Assembly: GCF_016743215.1 (NCBI RefSeq)
Contig: NZ_VRZC01000014.1
Location: 1 to 41,064 of the forward strand
Origin: Geminocystis sp. GBBB08
GTDB lineage: Bacteria > Cyanobacteriota > Cyanobacteriia > Cyanobacteriales > Cyanobacteriaceae
Direction: 5' to 3'
DNA: 41,064 bases
In this document: in pieces, positions 1 to 9,390 of the stretch
How the letters are laid out: every line of letters begins with the position of its first letter
Position numbering within the stretch: the first letter of the stretch is position 1
The notes under the pieces: generated by a model
What the model saw: the letters and a program-made list of their open reading frames with translations, nothing else
Told to the model about the DNA's origin: nothing
Database searches by the model: none
Program-made: the position numbers and the translations under genes

Positions 1-110
1 AATTGTCAATTTTATAATTAAAACGGTAGAAATCTAAGCCTTTTTTAGTTAATGAAATGCGTATAACCTCTTGATTTAAATAGCTTTAGTATCCCAAACA
101 GCAACCCTTA

Positions 111-623
111 TTAATTTTGCCAACGAAAAATAACGATTTTAATGATTGCTCCTTCAAAGTTACTGAAAATGATGTCAGCTTTAATCAGGTGAGTATTAAT
201 GAGTTGAGCATAACTAAAGTTACTTTTATATATTTTTGCTTCTCCTAGTTCTGTTTCATATAAAATACTGTTACTTAAGTCCGATTCGCTGATTAATACT
301 TGATTTAAGTTCGCTTCGCTCAAATTTCCTCGATGTAGCTTCGTTTTAATTAACATTGCTTTTCTTAAATTAGCTAATCTTAAGTTAACACCGATTAAAT
401 TAGTATTGGTTAAATCTGCATAGTTCAAGTTAGCAAATCTGAGATTACTACCTATAAAATTCACTTCAGTTAAATTACAGTTACTTAAATTTATGGCTTC
501 TAAGTTATAATTACTGAAATTCATCCCGGAAAGATCAATTTTGACATCATGATTAAATTGTCGCCATTGATTCCATTTTTCGACATTTTGAATTAATTTT
601 TCCCAATATGCTTGATTATTCAT
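111..623 (-). CDS. Pentapeptide-repeat protein
   Basis: A 170-residue protein made almost entirely of A(N/D)Lxx-type pentapeptide repeats, for example LSNCN, LTEVN, FIGSN, LRFAN, LNYAD, LTNTN and LIGVN between about residues 28 and 155. This pattern predicts a right-handed quadrilateral beta-helix. A short N-terminal segment (residues 1-25, rich in W, Q and N) precedes the repeats. There is no signal peptide or membrane segment, so it is probably cytoplasmic. Such proteins are abundant in cyanobacteria and most have no known biochemical role; the few known ones act as DNA-gyrase-protecting DNA mimics or scaffolds, which this sequence alone does not support. It lies 14 bp downstream of ccmP on the same strand and may be co-transcribed with it. 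Family call is secure; function unknown. Confidence 0.9.
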   Translation of the reverse strand: MNNQAYWEKLIQNVEKWNQWRQFNHDVKIDLSGMNFSNYNLEAINLSNCNLTEVNFIGSNLRFANLNYADLTNTNLIGVNLRLANLRKAMLIKTKLHRGNLSEANLNQVLISESDLSNSILYETELGEAKIYKSNFSYAQLINTHLIKADIIFSNFEGAIIKIVIFRWQN

Positions 624-637
624 CTTTTTTCTTTTCC

Positions 638-1276
638 TTACTCATTTACTTCTGAAAGACTGATTCTTCCACCAATATTGGCGATCGCCTCTAAAGCCGC
701 TTGAGCACCTGCTTTTATATCCCTTTCAGCACCACCAAGATAAACTCTACCAAAACTACCAACTGCTTGTACGGAAAGAATATTAATTAAAGCGGATTTT
801 TCTGCTTCATTAGCCGCTAATGCTGCGTAAGCTGCTGGTTTTACTTCTAAAACATATAAGGTTTCTCCCGCTAGTAACATTTGTCCTCGCCGATTACGAT
901 TAATAATTTGTGCTTGGTAAGGATCAATATTACGGATAATTTGACTAGAAACGACTTCCGGTTTAATGCAATCTTGTTCACTTACTCCTAAAGCATCTAA
1001 AATGGCTCTTCCTGCAGTTTTTGTTTCTCCTTGATTACTAGAGTGAATTTCTAATAACCCATAAAGACGTTCTACAAATTGAACTCCTGGACGTACCACC
1101 GCCGATTTTAACGCTATATCAGTTATTCTATTAATTTCAATACCGGGAGAAATCTCAATCCAGAGAGAAGCATCCCCGGGTAACGGTAAAAAACCTAATG
1201 CTACTGTACCAATATAGGAAGCGTGTTGAGGTTGTAATCGATCTAAGTAAACGTAGCTTCGGAGTTCAACACCCAT
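638..1276 (-). CDS. ccmP: Carboxysome shell protein CcmP (tandem BMC domains)
   Basis: A 212-residue protein with two bacterial-microcompartment (BMC) folds in tandem, roughly residues 1-100 and 105-212. The length and the N-terminus [20 protein letters not shown] match CcmP of beta-carboxysomes rather than CcmK (about 100 residues, one BMC domain) or CcmO (longer). CcmP forms pseudohexameric trimers that stack into a double layer with a large gated pore, thought to pass bulky metabolites such as RuBP and 3-phosphoglycerate through the shell. It is usually a satellite gene away from the main ccm cluster, as here. The second domain keeps the BMC-like segment [20 protein letters not shown]. The ATG start is followed directly by the conserved N-terminus. 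Function is inferred from family resemblance. Confidence 0.9.
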   Translation of the reverse strand: MGVELRSYVYLDRLQPQHASYIGTVALGFLPLPGDASLWIEISPGIEINRITDIALKSAVVRPGVQFVERLYGLLEIHSSNQGETKTAGRAILDALGVSEQDCIKPEVVSSQIIRNIDPYQAQIINRNRRGQMLLAGETLYVLEVKPAAYAALAANEAEKSALINILSVQAVGSFGRVYLGGAERDIKAGAQAALEAIANIGGRISLSEVNE

Positions 1277-1410
1277 GTTTTAAATTATTTAACTATTTGG
1301 TCAACAGTAATTAATTATCAATCATTAACCATCAATAGGCAATAGGCACTCTTGTAAGAGTTTTTAAAATTTTTTACTAATTTTAAGTGCAATAAATGGG
1401 TTTTAGCTTA

Positions 1411-1547
1411 TATAGCAATCCTAAATGATTCGTGGCAAAATAAGGACTACAAATTTAAAGGCAAGGGGTTTAAACCCCTTGTTAAATAATAGGTAAAACA
1501 TTATTTCCTATCTTTACATATTTCACAACTGATTTAGTATTGCTATA
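1411..1547. mobile_element. 137-bp MITE with TA ends, copy 1
   Basis: A non-coding 137-bp unit with imperfect terminal inverted repeats: the left end reads TATAGCAATCCTAAATGATT and the right end, read inward, TATAGCAATACTAAATCAGT. At its centre is a 20-bp perfect palindrome, CAAGGGGTTTAAACCCCTTG (1462-1481). It matches 16726-16862 with only three substitutions. The outermost TA at each end is probably a target-site duplication, as made by IS630/Tc1-mariner transposases. There is no ORF inside, so it would need a transposase acting in trans. It sits in the 500-bp gap between the phosphatase and ccmP genes. The rest of that gap is AT-rich, with a short piece near 1337-1360 resembling the interior of the other repeat family at 38608-38789. 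Confidence 0.85.
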
Positions 1548-1778
1548 GCGCTTTTCAAATGAATAAACCACATTTTTGATTCCGCTTTTATCCCTAGGGC
1601 GTTTTCATTCTCCCATAAAAATTCTTTCATGTTGAGGTGTTAGGGTGTTGGAATGTTGGGGAATAATTTATAGTTCATACCCCAAATCACCAGTGCCAAA
1701 ATAAATTATATATAAGGAATAAATTTAAACTATTGTGGTGCTAATTTTTAATGAATATAATTGAATAATCAATTTTGC

Positions 1779-2537
1779 TTATCGACTTAATACCTTTTGA
1801 TGAAAACGAAATAATGTAGGGGTATTGGTATTAACGGGGGTAAGATTTTGATTTAAAGAAAATTGACGAAAATTGTTACCAAAACTATCTACCTGATACA
1901 CCATAGACTCATTTAATTCTAACGCCGTTAACCATCCTTGTTCATGATGATAAACTCCCGTATCAATACCAATCCAACCTTCTCCTTTAGCTAATTGTCC
2001 GGGCTTAATTCCCTTAAAGGTAAAAGTAATAGTATGACCAATAATAATAATTTTATCCTGAAAATAAGGTTGATTACTTTGATGAAATTCCGTTCGAATC
2101 CAACAAAATTGATCTGAACATTGTTGCTCAATTGTAAGTTGTGGATCTACTCCAGCATGAACTAACCAATAATCTCCTAAATCATAGTATAGAGGTAGAT
2201 TTTTCATCCATTCAATATGCTCAATATATGGCATTTTTTGCCCATAACTCATTACTGTGGCACTACCACCATTTTGTAACCATCCTTGTAACTTTTTGTG
2301 GTTTATTCTTTCTTCCCCTAAAGCATCGATTAACATAATTTCATGATTGCCCTGAATACAGTTATAGTTATTATTCTTAACAAATTCTACTACTTGAGCA
2401 CTTTGAGGACCACGATCTATTAAATCTCCAAGAAAATATATGTCATCATCTTTATCTGGGGCAATTTTTTCAAATAATGCAGATAAAGCATCATAATGAC
2501 CGTGAACATCTCCAATAACCAATCTTTTATTATTCAT
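1779..2537 (-). CDS. PPP-family serine/threonine phosphatase (PrpA/ApaH-like)
   Basis: A 252-residue calcineurin-like metallophosphoesterase with the full PPP metal-binding set: GDVHG (residues 9-13), GDLIDRGP (37-44), GNHE (63-66), and histidines in VHAG (H127) and GHT (H168). These residues hold two divalent metals and a catalytic water. The length fits the single-domain bacterial phosphoprotein phosphatases (PrpA/PrpB, lambda phosphatase) and also symmetric diadenosine tetraphosphatase ApaH, so substrate (phosphoprotein or Ap4A) cannot be settled by motif. No signal peptide; cytoplasmic. Flanking gaps hold repeats only, so it looks like a single-gene unit. Confidence 0.88.
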   Translation of the reverse strand: MNNKRLVIGDVHGHYDALSALFEKIAPDKDDDIYFLGDLIDRGPQSAQVVEFVKNNNYNCIQGNHEIMLIDALGEERINHKKLQGWLQNGGSATVMSYGQKMPYIEHIEWMKNLPLYYDLGDYWLVHAGVDPQLTIEQQCSDQFCWIRTEFHQSNQPYFQDKIIIIGHTITFTFKGIKPGQLAKGEGWIGIDTGVYHHEQGWLTALELNESMVYQVDSFGNNFRQFSLNQNLTPVNTNTPTLFRFHQKVLSR

Positions 2538-2596
2538 TCTTATATTATGCTGATTTCAGGTATAAATTAACAAATTTTATAAATTTTACAATAAGT

Positions 2597-2630
2597 GTAG
2601 CTTAAATTATTTTTTTTATGTCTAAGCTAC
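2597..2630. repeat. 8-bp-arm hairpin upstream of the phosphatase gene
   Basis: GTAGCTTA at 2597-2604 is perfectly complementary to TAAGCTAC at 2623-2630, with an 18-base AT-rich loop. It lies 60 bp upstream of the phosphatase start and directly abuts the degenerate MITE fragment at 2632, so it may be part of that repeat or a cis element. No gene is convincing in 2538-2908. Confidence 0.4.
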
Positions 2631-2631
2631 A

Positions 2632-2700
2632 TATAGCAATCCTAACTAAAAAATTAGTTTACATACTCAAATTTCAACAAGGGGCTCCCATCCCCTGCCA
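2632..2700. repeat. Degenerate fragment related to the 137-bp MITE
   Basis: It begins TATAGCAATCCTAA exactly like the MITE left end, and about 50 bp later has CAAGGGGCTCCCATCCCCTG, the counterpart of the central CAAGGGG/CCCCTTG palindrome with a different loop. The right half is not recognisable. It probably is an older or diverged family member. An open frame running through it on the plus strand is a by-product. Confidence 0.5.
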
Positions 2701-2908
2701 AACCATTAAAACTTTTGCCAAATCCGCTCTTCTCTCTTTTCTCTCTTCACTTATAATTTTATGTCGAACTGAGGTAATGTTAATTTTTGATAACAATTCT
2801 TAGAAAATAATTGAACATTTAGTATCATTATATACAGAAATCTTTTATCTTTGAGCAATTAGAGATGATCGTTTTTCGATATTTATTATATATATGTGAG
2901 ATAAAGCT

Positions 2909-3157
2909 ATGGTAACTCAATTAGCCTCAATGCCCTCTAACCTAGAATCAAAAGTACAAGACTCCATCTCTACTAACTGGAATCCTGTTTGTCATATTAC
3001 CTATAATCGTGATTCTTGGGTGAAATTGTTTCAATCTCCTAGTGCCTATAGTGAAAAAGAAGCTTTATTATTGTGTGAAAAATCTGCTGGTATTTGGGTT
3101 AGTTGGGTTTCAGGTTATGGCGAAATTATTTTAGATAAAAGTGAATTTTACTGTTAA
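2909..3157 (+). CDS. Small protein of unknown function (82 residues)
   Basis: An 82-residue soluble protein with many tryptophans (NWNP, DSWVKLF, IWVSWVSGYGE) and three cysteines, including a C-terminal YC. The ATG follows GTGAGATAAAGCT, a weak Shine-Dalgarno. Coding character looks real: codon choice resembles neighbouring genes and the frame is closed by a TAA. No transmembrane segment or known motif is visible. It lies 99 bp upstream of the ferredoxin gene on the same strand, so the two could share regulation, though a -10-like TATAAT at 3212-3217 suggests the ferredoxin has its own promoter. It looks like a small cyanobacterial protein of unknown role; I cannot assign a function. Confidence 0.65.
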   Translation: MVTQLASMPSNLESKVQDSISTNWNPVCHITYNRDSWVKLFQSPSAYSEKEALLLCEKSAGIWVSWVSGYGEIILDKSEFYC

Positions 3158-3256
3158 AAAGTTTTCTGATCAGTTTTATTTCTACAATTAGTTATTTGAT
3201 AGAGTTCTGAGTATAATGGGAATTTGTGACTAAATATTGAAAATTAACCCCTATTT

Positions 3257-3577
3257 ATGACAAGTATCTATACAGTAGAAATTATTAACGAAAATCAAAC
3301 TTATACCATCAAAGTACCTGAAGATCAAAAAATCTTAGACGTAGCAGAAAAAGAAAATCTCAATTTACCTAATTCTTGTAATGCAGGAGTTTGTACAACT
3401 TGTGCTGCAAAAATTATTAGCGGTAAAGTCGAACAAAGTGAAGGCATGGGTTTATCTCCTGAGTTACAAGGTGAGGGTTATGCTTTGTTATGTGTTTCTT
3501 ATCCTCGTTCTGATTTAAAATTAGAAACAGGAAAAGAAGATGAAGTTTACGATCGCCAATTTGGCAAAGCAAGTTAA
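3257..3577 (+). CDS. Plant-type [2Fe-2S] ferredoxin
   Basis: A 106-residue ferredoxin with the ligand spacing C41-x4-C46-x2-C49-x29-C79 of plant-type 2Fe-2S proteins (NSCNAGVCTTCA ... LLCVSYP). It is a small soluble one-electron carrier. It differs from photosynthetic PetF by being longer at both ends, with EGMGLSPELQGEGYALLC before the last ligand and a charged C-terminal tail ending YDRQFGKAS. That pattern resembles the minor ferredoxin paralogues of cyanobacteria (Fed3-like), whose partners differ from those of PetF; this subgroup assignment is from memory. It is convergent with the chromate-transporter gene, 75 bp apart. Confidence 0.92.
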   Translation: MTSIYTVEIINENQTYTIKVPEDQKILDVAEKENLNLPNSCNAGVCTTCAAKIISGKVEQSEGMGLSPELQGEGYALLCVSYPRSDLKLETGKEDEVYDRQFGKAS

Positions 3578-3652
3578 AATTAAAGTCTGAAGTAATAAGT
3601 AATAAGTATTTTTGATTAAACTCAAGATTTATAGCTGTTTGATTCTTCTTGA

Positions 3653-4795
3653 TTAATAATTCATGGCGATAAAACCAAGTATTCCTCCCCCTAAAACTAA
3701 CCAAGCGGAATTGACTTGATAACGAAAAATTATTATTGTAGTTGCGATCGCCAAAATAAAAGTAAAAAGATCTATAAGGGATGTGCCAATTAACAGAAAA
3801 GTAACCCCTGCCATTAAGCCTAAAGAAGCGACATTAACTCCGTCTAAAAAACTACTAGCAAACTGAGAATTACGAATTTTATCTACCCAAGGATTAACCA
3901 ATAACACAAAAACAAAAGAGGGCAAAAATATGCCAACAGTGGCACTAATCGCTCCTAAATTACCAGAAACAAGATAACCGACAAAAGTAGCTGTAGTAAA
4001 AATCGGTCCAGGAGTTAACTGCCCAATAGCGATGGCATCTAGCAGTTGTTGAGAAGTCAACCATTGATAATTTTCTACTAAATCCCGTTGTAAAAAAGCT
4101 AATAATACATAACCTCCACCATAAAGAACACTGCCAATTTTCAGGAAGGCAAAAAACACATTGACAGAAGAAGGGCTAAAAGTTGAAGTGATAGGCATTT
4201 GGGCAAATAATCCTGCAAAAGGCAATAATAAAGAACTTTGTATCTTATTTTTGGAAAAAGTTTTATAGATCATTACTCCTAATCCTATGATTAATAAAAT
4301 AATTACCTCATCAACTCCAAAAAAGAAACCTAGGGTAGCTAAAATGCCTCCGATGATGGTGGGAGTATCTTTTATCGCTTTTTTGCCCAATTTCCACAAA
4401 GCCTGAATAATAATTGCTATAACTACGGGTTTGATGCCATATAATAACCATTCCGCCGAAGGGACATTTTGATAACGAACATATATAATCGCTAAAATCC
4501 AAACGATGGCCATAGCTGGAAAAATGAAGCAACTACCTGCTACAATTAAACCCTTCCAACCTGCCTTCTCATAACCGATATGTATAGCCAATTCCGTAGA
4601 ATTAGGTCCAGGTATTAAATTTGTAACCCCTAGCAAACCTAAGAGTTTTTCACGACTAATCAACTTCCTTTTATTGACGATTTCTTCATCCATCATCGCA
4701 ACATGGGCCGCAGGGCCACCAAAGGCGATCGCACCTAACTTCAAAAAGACTTTAGCAATTTCTGTTAATGATGGTTGTTGCTCATTATTCAACAT
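3653..4795 (-). CDS. chrA: Chromate transporter family protein (ChrA/CHR)
   Basis: A 380-residue polytopic inner-membrane protein with the duplicated structure of long-chain CHR transporters. The N-terminal half carries FLKLGAIAFGGPAAHVAMM (about residues 17-35) and NLIPGPNSTELAIHIGY; the C-terminal half repeats the theme as FLKIGSVLYGGGYVLLAFLQ and GQLTPGPIFTTATFVGYL. About ten to twelve hydrophobic segments are visible. ChrA proteins export chromate using the proton motive force; some members may handle other oxyanions such as sulfate, so chromate specificity is a family inference. It is divergent from atpD with a 212-bp spacer containing a perfect palindrome at 4861-4878. No ChrB-type regulator is adjacent. 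Confidence 0.88.
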   Translation of the reverse strand: MLNNEQQPSLTEIAKVFLKLGAIAFGGPAAHVAMMDEEIVNKRKLISREKLLGLLGVTNLIPGPNSTELAIHIGYEKAGWKGLIVAGSCFIFPAMAIVWILAIIYVRYQNVPSAEWLLYGIKPVVIAIIIQALWKLGKKAIKDTPTIIGGILATLGFFFGVDEVIILLIIGLGVMIYKTFSKNKIQSSLLLPFAGLFAQMPITSTFSPSSVNVFFAFLKIGSVLYGGGYVLLAFLQRDLVENYQWLTSQQLLDAIAIGQLTPGPIFTTATFVGYLVSGNLGAISATVGIFLPSFVFVLLVNPWVDKIRNSQFASSFLDGVNVASLGLMAGVTFLLIGTSLIDLFTFILAIATTIIIFRYQVNSAWLVLGGGILGFIAMNY

Positions 4796-4860
4796 ATTTT
4801 TATAATTTGGTCAAGAAATATTATTTTCATAGTTTATTTTAATAAACGTTTTTTGTTAGC

Positions 4861-4878
4861 TTGGAAATAAATTTCCAA
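4861..4878. promoter_or_regulatory. Perfect palindrome between chrA and atpD
   Basis: TTGGAAAT-AA-ATTTCCAA, 8-bp arms with a 2-bp centre, located 66 bp upstream of the chrA start and 130 bp upstream of atpD. Such a compact palindrome in a divergent promoter region could be an operator for a dimeric regulator. No regulator gene is adjacent and the factor is unknown. Confidence 0.35.
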
Positions 4879-5001
4879 AAGAGATAATTACTTAAAATCC
4901 TTTAGACCAAATTGAGATCATAAATTGATCCAGTCCATGATAATGTTGAAAGTGGCAAATTTTATTATAAATTCACATTTACGAAAGTAAATTAACGATA
5001 A

Positions 5002-6456
<1,455 letters not shown>

Positions 6457-6471
6457 TCATTAATCAAGAAT

Positions 6472-6540
6472 AGTTTGTAGTGAGAACTTTAGTTCTTTAA
6501 TCCTATAGGGAAAACAACCCTAAAGGGTTTACTACGAACT
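6472..6540. repeat. 69-bp imperfect inverted repeat between atpD and atpC
   Basis: The left arm, AGTTTGTAGTGAGAACTTTAG, pairs imperfectly with the right arm, whose inward reading is AGTTCGTAGTAAACCCTTTAG (15 of 21 positions). It lies wholly within the 130-bp atpD-atpC spacer and so would be transcribed as a hairpin in a beta-epsilon mRNA. The AGTTCGTAGTAA end resembles short interspersed repeats I remember from other cyanobacterial genomes. It may be a MITE remnant and could alter the relative expression of epsilon by RNA processing or attenuation. Confidence 0.55.
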
Positions 6541-6586
6541 TTTTTGAGACGAATAAAATTTTAATTATTAAACTTATACTTGAATT

Positions 6587-6988
6587 ATGACTTTAACAGT
6601 AAGAATAATTACTCCTGATAAAACTGTGTGGGATCAAACTGCACAAGAGGTAATTTTACCTAGTGGTAGTGGACAATTGGGTATTTTAACAGATCATGCT
6701 CCTTTATTAACTAATCTTGAAATTGGTGTAGTTCGTGTACGTTCTGATAAAGAATGGAAATCTATCGCCGTTATGGGGGGTTTTGCGGAAGTAGAACAAA
6801 ATGAGGTTAAAATTTTAGTTAATGGGGCACAATTAGGAGACTCCATTAATAAAGAATCCGCTCAAACTGATTTAGATGAAGCCGAAAAATCCCTCGCACA
6901 AGCAACTTTATCCGGCGATCGCCGTTTACAAATAAAAGCTACTCAAAGTGTCAAAAAAGCGAAAGCTAGATTACAAGCAGCAAGTTAG
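6587..6988 (+). CDS. atpC: ATP synthase F1 subunit epsilon
   Basis: A 133-residue epsilon subunit (atpE in plastid naming). The N-terminal beta-sandwich starts [22 protein letters not shown] and contains [19 protein letters not shown]; the C-terminal helical hairpin (about residues 90-133) is rich in A, K and Q. Epsilon sits on the gamma central stalk and inhibits ATP hydrolysis. It follows atpD by 130 bp, the gap being filled by a hairpin-forming repeat. Normal length and order. A tandem heptamer array starts immediately after the stop codon. Confidence 0.97.
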   Translation: MTLTVRIITPDKTVWDQTAQEVILPSGSGQLGILTDHAPLLTNLEIGVVRVRSDKEWKSIAVMGGFAEVEQNEVKILVNGAQLGDSINKESAQTDLDEAEKSLAQATLSGDRRLQIKATQSVKKAKARLQAAS

Positions 6989-7020
6989 GAATGAGGAATG
7001 AGGAATGAGGAATGAGGAAT
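6989..7020. repeat. Heptanucleotide tandem repeat (GAATGAG)n
   Basis: About four and a half copies of GAATGAG start at the base following the atpC stop codon. It belongs to the short heptameric tandem repeats that recur in this genome (also 9141-9243, 16528-16620, 16863-16917). The following 7021-7130 holds a copy of the CCCAGTGCATCGTTGCCCAT repeat also found, in inverse or variant form, near 18680 and 21470. Confidence 0.8.
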
Positions 7021-7130
7021 TTAGCCATTGCCTATCGCCTATTGCCCAGTGCATCGTTGCCCATTCCCTGAAAAATTTAGAATTTAGAAATCAGGAATTA
7101 AAAATGAAAGGGAATAACAGCCAAAAGCGA

Positions 7131-9056
7131 TTAAATACTTAATAAACCAGAAGGATTAACCGAAAGTAAATCACGCCTTTGTAAACCTTCTTGATGAAGA
7201 ATAGCATTTGCACAGAGTAAACCACTACTAACTGCTCTTTCCATTAAACCACAAGGAAAAGGCATTTTTACCCAATCCCCAGCAAACATCAGGTTTTTAA
7301 TGTCAGTTTCCGTTTCAGGGCGCATTTTAAAACTATTTGGTGGATAACCAGAAAAATTCTTCTGATTAACTAATTGTTGATGTAAAATGTTGGCATCAGC
7401 TAACTCTGGCACAATTTCGTATAATTCCTGCACAAAAGTAGCTAAAATTGCTTCTTGGGTGGGAAATTCCTTTTCTTTATAACAATAAGCGTGTAATTCG
7501 ACAACGCTTCCTCCTGTTTTTTGTGCCCATGCCTTATATTCTCTTTGGATGCGATGATAAAGGGTGATACTATCGGTTAATTTATAGCCTGAAAGAGAAG
7601 CAAAATTACTATGTTGCCAATCAAAATCTTTGTCTAACCAAAAACGCCCGACGGCAAAAGGATCTGCTAATGCTAAACTGGCTACCTGAGTCTTAGTGTG
7701 AGCAAAATTTTCTCCTTCACCTTCCATCAAATTAAATAAATGTTTTAAGCCATTAACATCCGTTGCCACCACAAAGTAATCGCCTTCAATTTTCTTCGGT
7801 TTACTAACTATGTTGGTATTATCCGCCACTAATTTCACCCTATTGTCTTCAACGGCGATAACTTTGTAAGTATTAAGGTTTCTTTTTGCAGGAGGGTTGA
7901 CAATTTTACCATCTTGATCATACATTGCTCCATGACAAGGACATAAAAATTTACCGTCTTCTTGCTTATTTACGATACATCCTTGATGGGTGCAACTCAA
8001 AGAAAAGGCTTTATCAGTATTTTTCACTACTGCAAATAATTCATCTCCTGCCCCATAATAGTCATAATGGTTATCTTTTAATAAAGGATTAACGTCAACC
8101 CAAAAAGGCACATTACTAATATTTTCACCTTCATAGTATTCTATTGAATTTATTTTATTACCGTCATAATGAATTTTACTAATATTAGCTTCCGTGATGA
8201 CTTTTCCGCCATTATTTTTGATATTTTCAGCGATGGGATTAACTAAACTTGTACCCATATCATCTACCGTACCATTAAAAGCCAACCCTTCAGGATTACC
8301 GAAAAAATAGAAATGAAAAAACTGCATTAGTTCACCAGTACTTAATACATCAGGAGCGTTAAGAGAAGACTTAGCGAAGGGAAGAAAATATAAGTCAAAT
8401 AAGCCTTGAGGAATACCTTTTTTTGCCCAATCAGAGACAGAAATTGCATCTAAATCATCATAACTATTGGGAATTTTAAAGCTAGTAATAGCATGAAAAA
8501 CTCGCCAATGGGCAGGATTAGCTAGATTTATACCCCAATGAAGAGAATTTCGGGAGGATATAGCTAAATCGACTATATTCCAAGGAAAAGAAGAATGACT
8601 AGGGCGAAAATTTTCAGGTGCATATTTATCATCTTTAAACACCACCGAATAATAATCTAAAGATTGAAAATTATCCTTAATCTTAATTTCGTTAACAATG
8701 CTTTTGAGGTTATAGTATTGAGGGAAAAAACCATGAAAACCATGTTCCATTTTAAAGGAATCTTCTCCTATTTCAATATCCCAACTGGCGATTTTTCCTC
8801 CTAATTGTGGTGATTTTTCTAATAACGTCACCTCAAATCCTCGATTACTTAACTCATAAGCCGAAGCTAAACCTGCCAATCCTCCACCAATAACAACGAC
8901 TTTTTTAGGTTTATTTAGTTTTCGAGGTAGGGTTAAAGTATCCCATTGATGAATTGTTGGTTGAGGTTTAACCACTCTTGAATAAACGAGAATACCGAGA
9001 ATACCAGTAACGGTAAATAGTTTAAGAAGAGTGCGACGGGAGAGAAAACTATTCAT
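7131..9056 (-). CDS. Tat-exported FAD oxidoreductase with internal Rieske [2Fe-2S] domain
   Basis: A 641-residue flavoprotein of the phytoene-desaturase/amine-oxidase superfamily. The N-terminus SRRTLLKLF followed by a hydrophobic stretch is a twin-arginine signal, so it is probably exported to the periplasm or thylakoid lumen. The FAD-binding motif VVVIGGGLAGLASAYEL lies at residues 53-69, and the C-terminal NLMFAGDWV is the second FAD-contact region. Between them a Rieske domain is inserted, with ligands C355 and H357 (CTHQGC) and C372 and H375 (CPCH), plus disulfide cysteines C360 and C374. The arrangement suggests one-electron transfer between a Rieske cluster and the flavin acting on a lipophilic substrate, possibly a carotenoid or quinone. 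Substrate unknown; the desaturase name alone would be over-annotation. Confidence 0.85.
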   Translation of the reverse strand: MNSFLSRRTLLKLFTVTGILGILVYSRVVKPQPTIHQWDTLTLPRKLNKPKKVVVIGGGLAGLASAYELSNRGFEVTLLEKSPQLGGKIASWDIEIGEDSFKMEHGFHGFFPQYYNLKSIVNEIKIKDNFQSLDYYSVVFKDDKYAPENFRPSHSSFPWNIVDLAISSRNSLHWGINLANPAHWRVFHAITSFKIPNSYDDLDAISVSDWAKKGIPQGLFDLYFLPFAKSSLNAPDVLSTGELMQFFHFYFFGNPEGLAFNGTVDDMGTSLVNPIAENIKNNGGKVITEANISKIHYDGNKINSIEYYEGENISNVPFWVDVNPLLKDNHYDYYGAGDELFAVVKNTDKAFSLSCTHQGCIVNKQEDGKFLCPCHGAMYDQDGKIVNPPAKRNLNTYKVIAVEDNRVKLVADNTNIVSKPKKIEGDYFVVATDVNGLKHLFNLMEGEGENFAHTKTQVASLALADPFAVGRFWLDKDFDWQHSNFASLSGYKLTDSITLYHRIQREYKAWAQKTGGSVVELHAYCYKEKEFPTQEAILATFVQELYEIVPELADANILHQQLVNQKNFSGYPPNSFKMRPETETDIKNLMFAGDWVKMPFPCGLMERAVSSGLLCANAILHQEGLQRRDLLSVNPSGLLSI

Positions 9057-9140
9057 GTATTGCTATTTTGGAATATATCTTGATAAATTAACATTTCTTA
9101 ACTTAAATTATCATTAATTTCTCTCTTAGGATCAAGTTTA

Positions 9141-9243
9141 TCAGGAATTAGGAATTAAGTAATAGGTAATAGGTAATAGGGAATGGGGAATAGGGAATGG
9201 GGAATAGGTAATAGGTAATAGGGAATGGGGAATGGGTAATAGG
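9141..9243. repeat. Heptanucleotide tandem array outside the left inverted repeat
   Basis: A run of degenerate 7-mers (GGTAATA, GGGAATG, GGGAATA) covering about 100 bp and ending against the left terminal repeat of the island. A related array of GGTGATA-type heptamers lies outside the right terminal repeat at 16863-16917 in inverted orientation. Confidence 0.8.
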
Positions 9244-9249
9244 GTGATG

Positions 9250-9343
9250 GTGTTAAAGAAAGAAAAGTTTTATCAGCAATTATCCCACGAGAAAATAAAT
9301 TTCAAAGTAATAGCTAACGTTATCTAAAGATAACTTAATTTCT
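9250..9343 (+). repeat. Left terminal inverted repeat of the island
   Basis: About 94 bp reading GTGTTAAAGAAAGAAAAG at the outside and including AATTATCCCACGAG near the middle. It pairs with 16631-16725. At the outer junction it preserves GGTGATG-GTGTTAAAG, which corresponds to the MITE-interrupted site at the right end and so acts as a natural empty-site control. Confidence 0.85.
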
Positions 9344-9390
9344 GATTCCTCATTTCCTCATCTCCTCATCTTCTTCCTCCCTGTCTTGAA

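Noticed and set aside
1345-1362. ACTCTTGTAAGAGTTTTTAA as a rho-independent terminator
   Set aside because: Short stem, tiny loop, and no plus-strand gene upstream; it coincides with a piece of the interspersed repeat family.
2618-2803. 61-codon plus-strand open frame
   Set aside because: It runs through a degenerate MITE fragment, has low-complexity hydrophobic content and no ribosome-binding site.
3417-3704. 95-codon minus-strand frame over the ferredoxin 3' half
   Set aside because: Antisense to a certain ferredoxin gene and to the end of chrA; composition is not protein-like.
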